The notes below the pieces were generated by a model. It did not search any database and had not been told where the DNA came from. It was given only the letters and a program-made list of their open reading frames with translations. Shown piece by piece: positions 3,905 through 5,661 of a stretch of DNA of 5,661 nt. A program made the position numbers and the translations under genes. Within the stretch, counting starts at the first letter, position 1. Every line of letters begins with the position of its first letter. Source of the DNA: Clostridiales bacterium. Its GTDB lineage: Bacteria; Bacillota; Clostridia; Christensenellales; CAG-138. The stretch is from positions 1 through 5,661 of the forward strand of contig JAAZFD010000304.1 of the NCBI GenBank assembly GCA_012511925.1, given 5' to 3'.

Positions 3905-5661
3905 CTACCCCACCAACTCAAACGTAGCAAACAACAAATCATCGACATACCACAACAACGGATTCTCATATCGACTCGAAATAACGATATTAGAGCTTTT
4001 CAACTCGCAAACTATGGTTGATTGCTTCGTTTCTAAATCAAAGGCATACAGCACGTAAGGGTATTCATAAATGCTTACACCCTCCTCGGTTTCGGTGCTA
4101 CCCTGCTTGTTTTGAATGTAGTAAAGCACATTATCCTTGCCCCAAACGAAATCAAACACATCAAATTCCTCGGTTACAAGAACACTTTCTTTCGTTTCTA
4201 CATCATAAACGGACAGATTGTTTTTGCTGTTTGGCAGCATAAACACACCTGCTGTCGTTACCGCAATACTTTTTCCGTCATCAGAAAATGCGAATGATGA
4301 TCCGCTAAACTGTGCTCTCCTTGCACCGCCGTCCGGTCGAATATTATAAACGGTTGCACCTGTTTCATCTGAACAAACAAAGTACAACAGCCCATTTTGC
4401 ATGGCGAGAGAGCTTTCATCAACATAGCCACCATAAACTATGCTTGTGCGATTACCCTCGGGCATCGTAAAGTCGTACATCTTTAATTGAACGGTTTCAG
4501 TTCCGCAAATCGCATAAATGGCGGTTGAGTATTCGCTCCAAATAAAATCAGAAATGCGCTTGCCTAAACCCGAATCCGACAAATCAGCTATCAGCTTGCC
4601 TATTTTAGTTGAAAATATATACAGATGCGAACCCGTTGACGAGCTTTCCAGCACCGCAAGCATTTTCGAATTAGGGGAATACTTGGCGCTTTCTATGTTT
4701 TCAAACTCGAAATCTATGTTCTCAATGCCCTTTTGCGTTTTCACGTGCAGGGTAAAAAAATCCGAATCGGAATTAGTGCTGCGTTTGCAATAAAGAATAG
4801 AGCCGTTGGGCGCATCGCAAAGATATTGACCGTTCGACAGCACACTTGGAAGCCTTGTTGGGGCATTTTCTATCAAGGCAGGGAACACATCCGAAATATC
4901 TATGCTGTCTTTTTCTGGATTATAAATAGGAAGCTGTCCCCTGTGCATAGCTATAACCTCGAAGGTTTTTGAGTAGGCAGGGTGCGCTTCCACGAGTGTG
5001 TTATAAAAGCTACGCGCGGCATTTTTGTTTGCAAAGGGCTTTGAAATCAGAATGGCACCACCGTTTTCCCTTGTTAGCGTTGGCGAAAGAGTATCCGACT
5101 CAAAGGTATTCGAAATATATTCCTCGTATGCGTTTGCGGTTACGAAATAGTTGATATCTGCTGTGTTTTCGTTACTTAATGGCATTATTCGGACAATCAA
5201 CCGATTTTCGTTTTGTTCCGCCCGAAAAGCAATGGCGGTGTTAAATTCGTAAAAGATATTTCTGCCGTTATAGTCGTAGCTGAAATAGCCTAAAAGATTC
5301 TGATAATTGGGCTTGTTGGTGCCGAGCTTTCGTTCGTAGTCCATGTATTTTAGGCTGGGAAAAGTAATGCTTAGGCGTGAGGGGTTTTCAAGCAGCGTAA
5401 TATTGTATTCGGGAACGCAATATGCCGACCTTTGGTTACTATCCTCGATGGCACTTCCCTGCATAAAATCAAAGTTAATCACAAGGCTTTCTGAATTCAT
5501 ATTCTCATAGCTTATGGAATAGAGGTTCGCATCGGGAAGCATTTTGCCATCTGAATAGTTATCCACTGTGTAGTCATCAGGAACTTTGACAGGGGCGTTT
5601 ACTTGCTGGACTGCACAGGCGGAAAACAGCGTAATGCTCGTAAGGAGTATAAGGCAAAGCA
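3905..5661 (-). CDS. Lipoprotein with unknown N-terminal domain and C-terminal beta-propeller-like region (5' partial)
   Basis: The frame stays open to the right edge. A GTG at 5564-5566 could be called as the start, but the codons upstream of it encode LCLILLTSITLFSAC, a hydrophobic signal segment ending in a lipobox (L-F-S-A-C; Cys at 5615-5617). The true start is therefore at or beyond 5660. The mature lipid-anchored protein would be 570 residues, on the outer face of the membrane. The first 200 or so residues are a domain I do not recognise. From about +1 3905-4850, the C-terminal part has the rhythm of TolB/WD40-like propeller blades: SAKYSPNSKMLAVL, ISDFIWSEYSTAIYAI, FAFSDDGKSIAV and FDFVWGKDNVLYYI, each followed by a strand such as LYIFSTKIGKLI, YNIRPDGG, SVYDVETKE or YAFDLETKQ. 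Such propellers usually bind proteins or ligands. No catalytic motif is visible, so enzyme activity is unsupported. The stop is TAG at 3905-3907. Confidence 0.85.
   Translation of the reverse strand, partial: LCLILLTSITLFSACAVQQVNAPVKVPDDYTVDNYSDGKMLPDANLYSISYENMNSESLVINFDFMQGSAIEDSNQRSAYCVPEYNITLLENPSRLSITFPSLKYMDYERKLGTNKPNYQNLLGYFSYDYNGRNIFYEFNTAIAFRAEQNENRLIVRIMPLSNENTADINYFVTANAYEEYISNTFESDTLSPTLTRENGGAILISKPFANKNAARSFYNTLVEAHPAYSKTFEVIAMHRGQLPIYNPEKDSIDISDVFPALIENAPTRLPSVLSNGQYLCDAPNGSILYCKRSTNSDSDFFTLHVKTQKGIENIDFEFENIESAKYSPNSKMLAVLESSSTGSHLYIFSTKIGKLIADLSDSGLGKRISDFIWSEYSTAIYAICGTETVQLKMYDFTMPEGNRTSIVYGGYVDESSLAMQNGLLYFVCSDETGATVYNIRPDGGARRAQFSGSSFAFSDDGKSIAVTTAGVFMLPNSKNNLSVYDVETKESVLVTEEFDVFDFVWGKDNVLYYIQNKQGSTETEEGVSIYEYPYVLYAFDLETKQSTIVCELKSSNIVISSRYENPLLWYVDDLLFATFELVG
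5615..5661 (-). other. Lipoprotein signal peptide (partial) with lipobox
   Basis: In the frame of the - strand gene, 5615-5659 encode a hydrophobic stretch of 14 residues and a Cys (LFSAC). The -1 Ala, -2 Ser and -3 Phe are permitted by the general lipobox pattern, although Leu is commoner at -3. The Cys is followed by AVQQVNAPVKVPDD, a flexible polar tether typical of mature lipoproteins. The positively charged start of the signal lies outside the window. Confidence 0.82.

Noticed and set aside
3787..3969. Small reverse-strand gene overlapping the repeat region
   Set aside because: It runs across hairpin and heptad repeats and overlaps the end of the lipoprotein gene, and its product has no recognisable features.
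4930..5040. SPOR-like peptidoglycan-binding segment in the lipoprotein
   Set aside because: A stretch with KNAARSFYNTLVEAHPAY is faintly reminiscent of SPOR helices, but the rest of the domain pattern is not visible, so I do not claim it.
5564..5566. GTG as true start of the minus-strand gene
   Set aside because: The in-frame upstream codons encode a lipoprotein signal and lipobox, so the start lies further upstream.

Overview
The window looks like a piece of a Bacillota (probably Clostridia, gut or anaerobic) chromosome. This is inferred from three things: a modular surface protein built of Listeria-Bacteroides (InlB B / Flg_new) repeats and GLUG motifs, a lipoprotein with a Gram-positive style lipobox, and AT-rich intergenic DNA packed with GAATAATGAATGAT-like repeats and TGTAGGGG-headed hairpins. 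No marker gene fixes the taxon.

Layout: two large genes converge on a 375-bp gap. Positions 1-3529 (+) hold the 3' part of a very large extracellular modular protein that begins upstream of the window. It reads as Gly-rich linker, five InlB-B-type repeats, a bridging segment, a GLUG domain, a second Gly-rich linker, two more InlB-B-type repeats and a second, shorter GLUG-type domain. The reading frame is broken once, at 501-526, by a perfect 13-bp tandem duplication. Removing one copy restores a continuous frame of 1171 visible codons with a normal repeat. This is either a real (possibly reversible) slipped-strand mutation or a sequencing/assembly error.

Positions 3530-3904 contain no gene. 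They hold hairpins just after the stop of the + gene, a candidate terminator just after the stop of the - gene, and between them a cluster of short tandem repeats whose unit is almost always 7 bp. Three copies of a TGTAGGGG-headed hairpin repeat are interspersed with these.

Positions 3905-5661 (-) encode a lipoprotein whose signal peptide runs off the right edge of the window. It has an N-terminal domain of about 200 residues that I do not recognise and a C-terminal beta-propeller-like region. Both proteins are predicted to act outside the membrane. Nothing in the sequence shows that they work together, and their convergent orientation argues against an operon. I see no RNA gene, CRISPR array, transposase or defence system. 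The most interesting items are the frame-breaking 13-bp duplication and the heptanucleotide repeat cluster.
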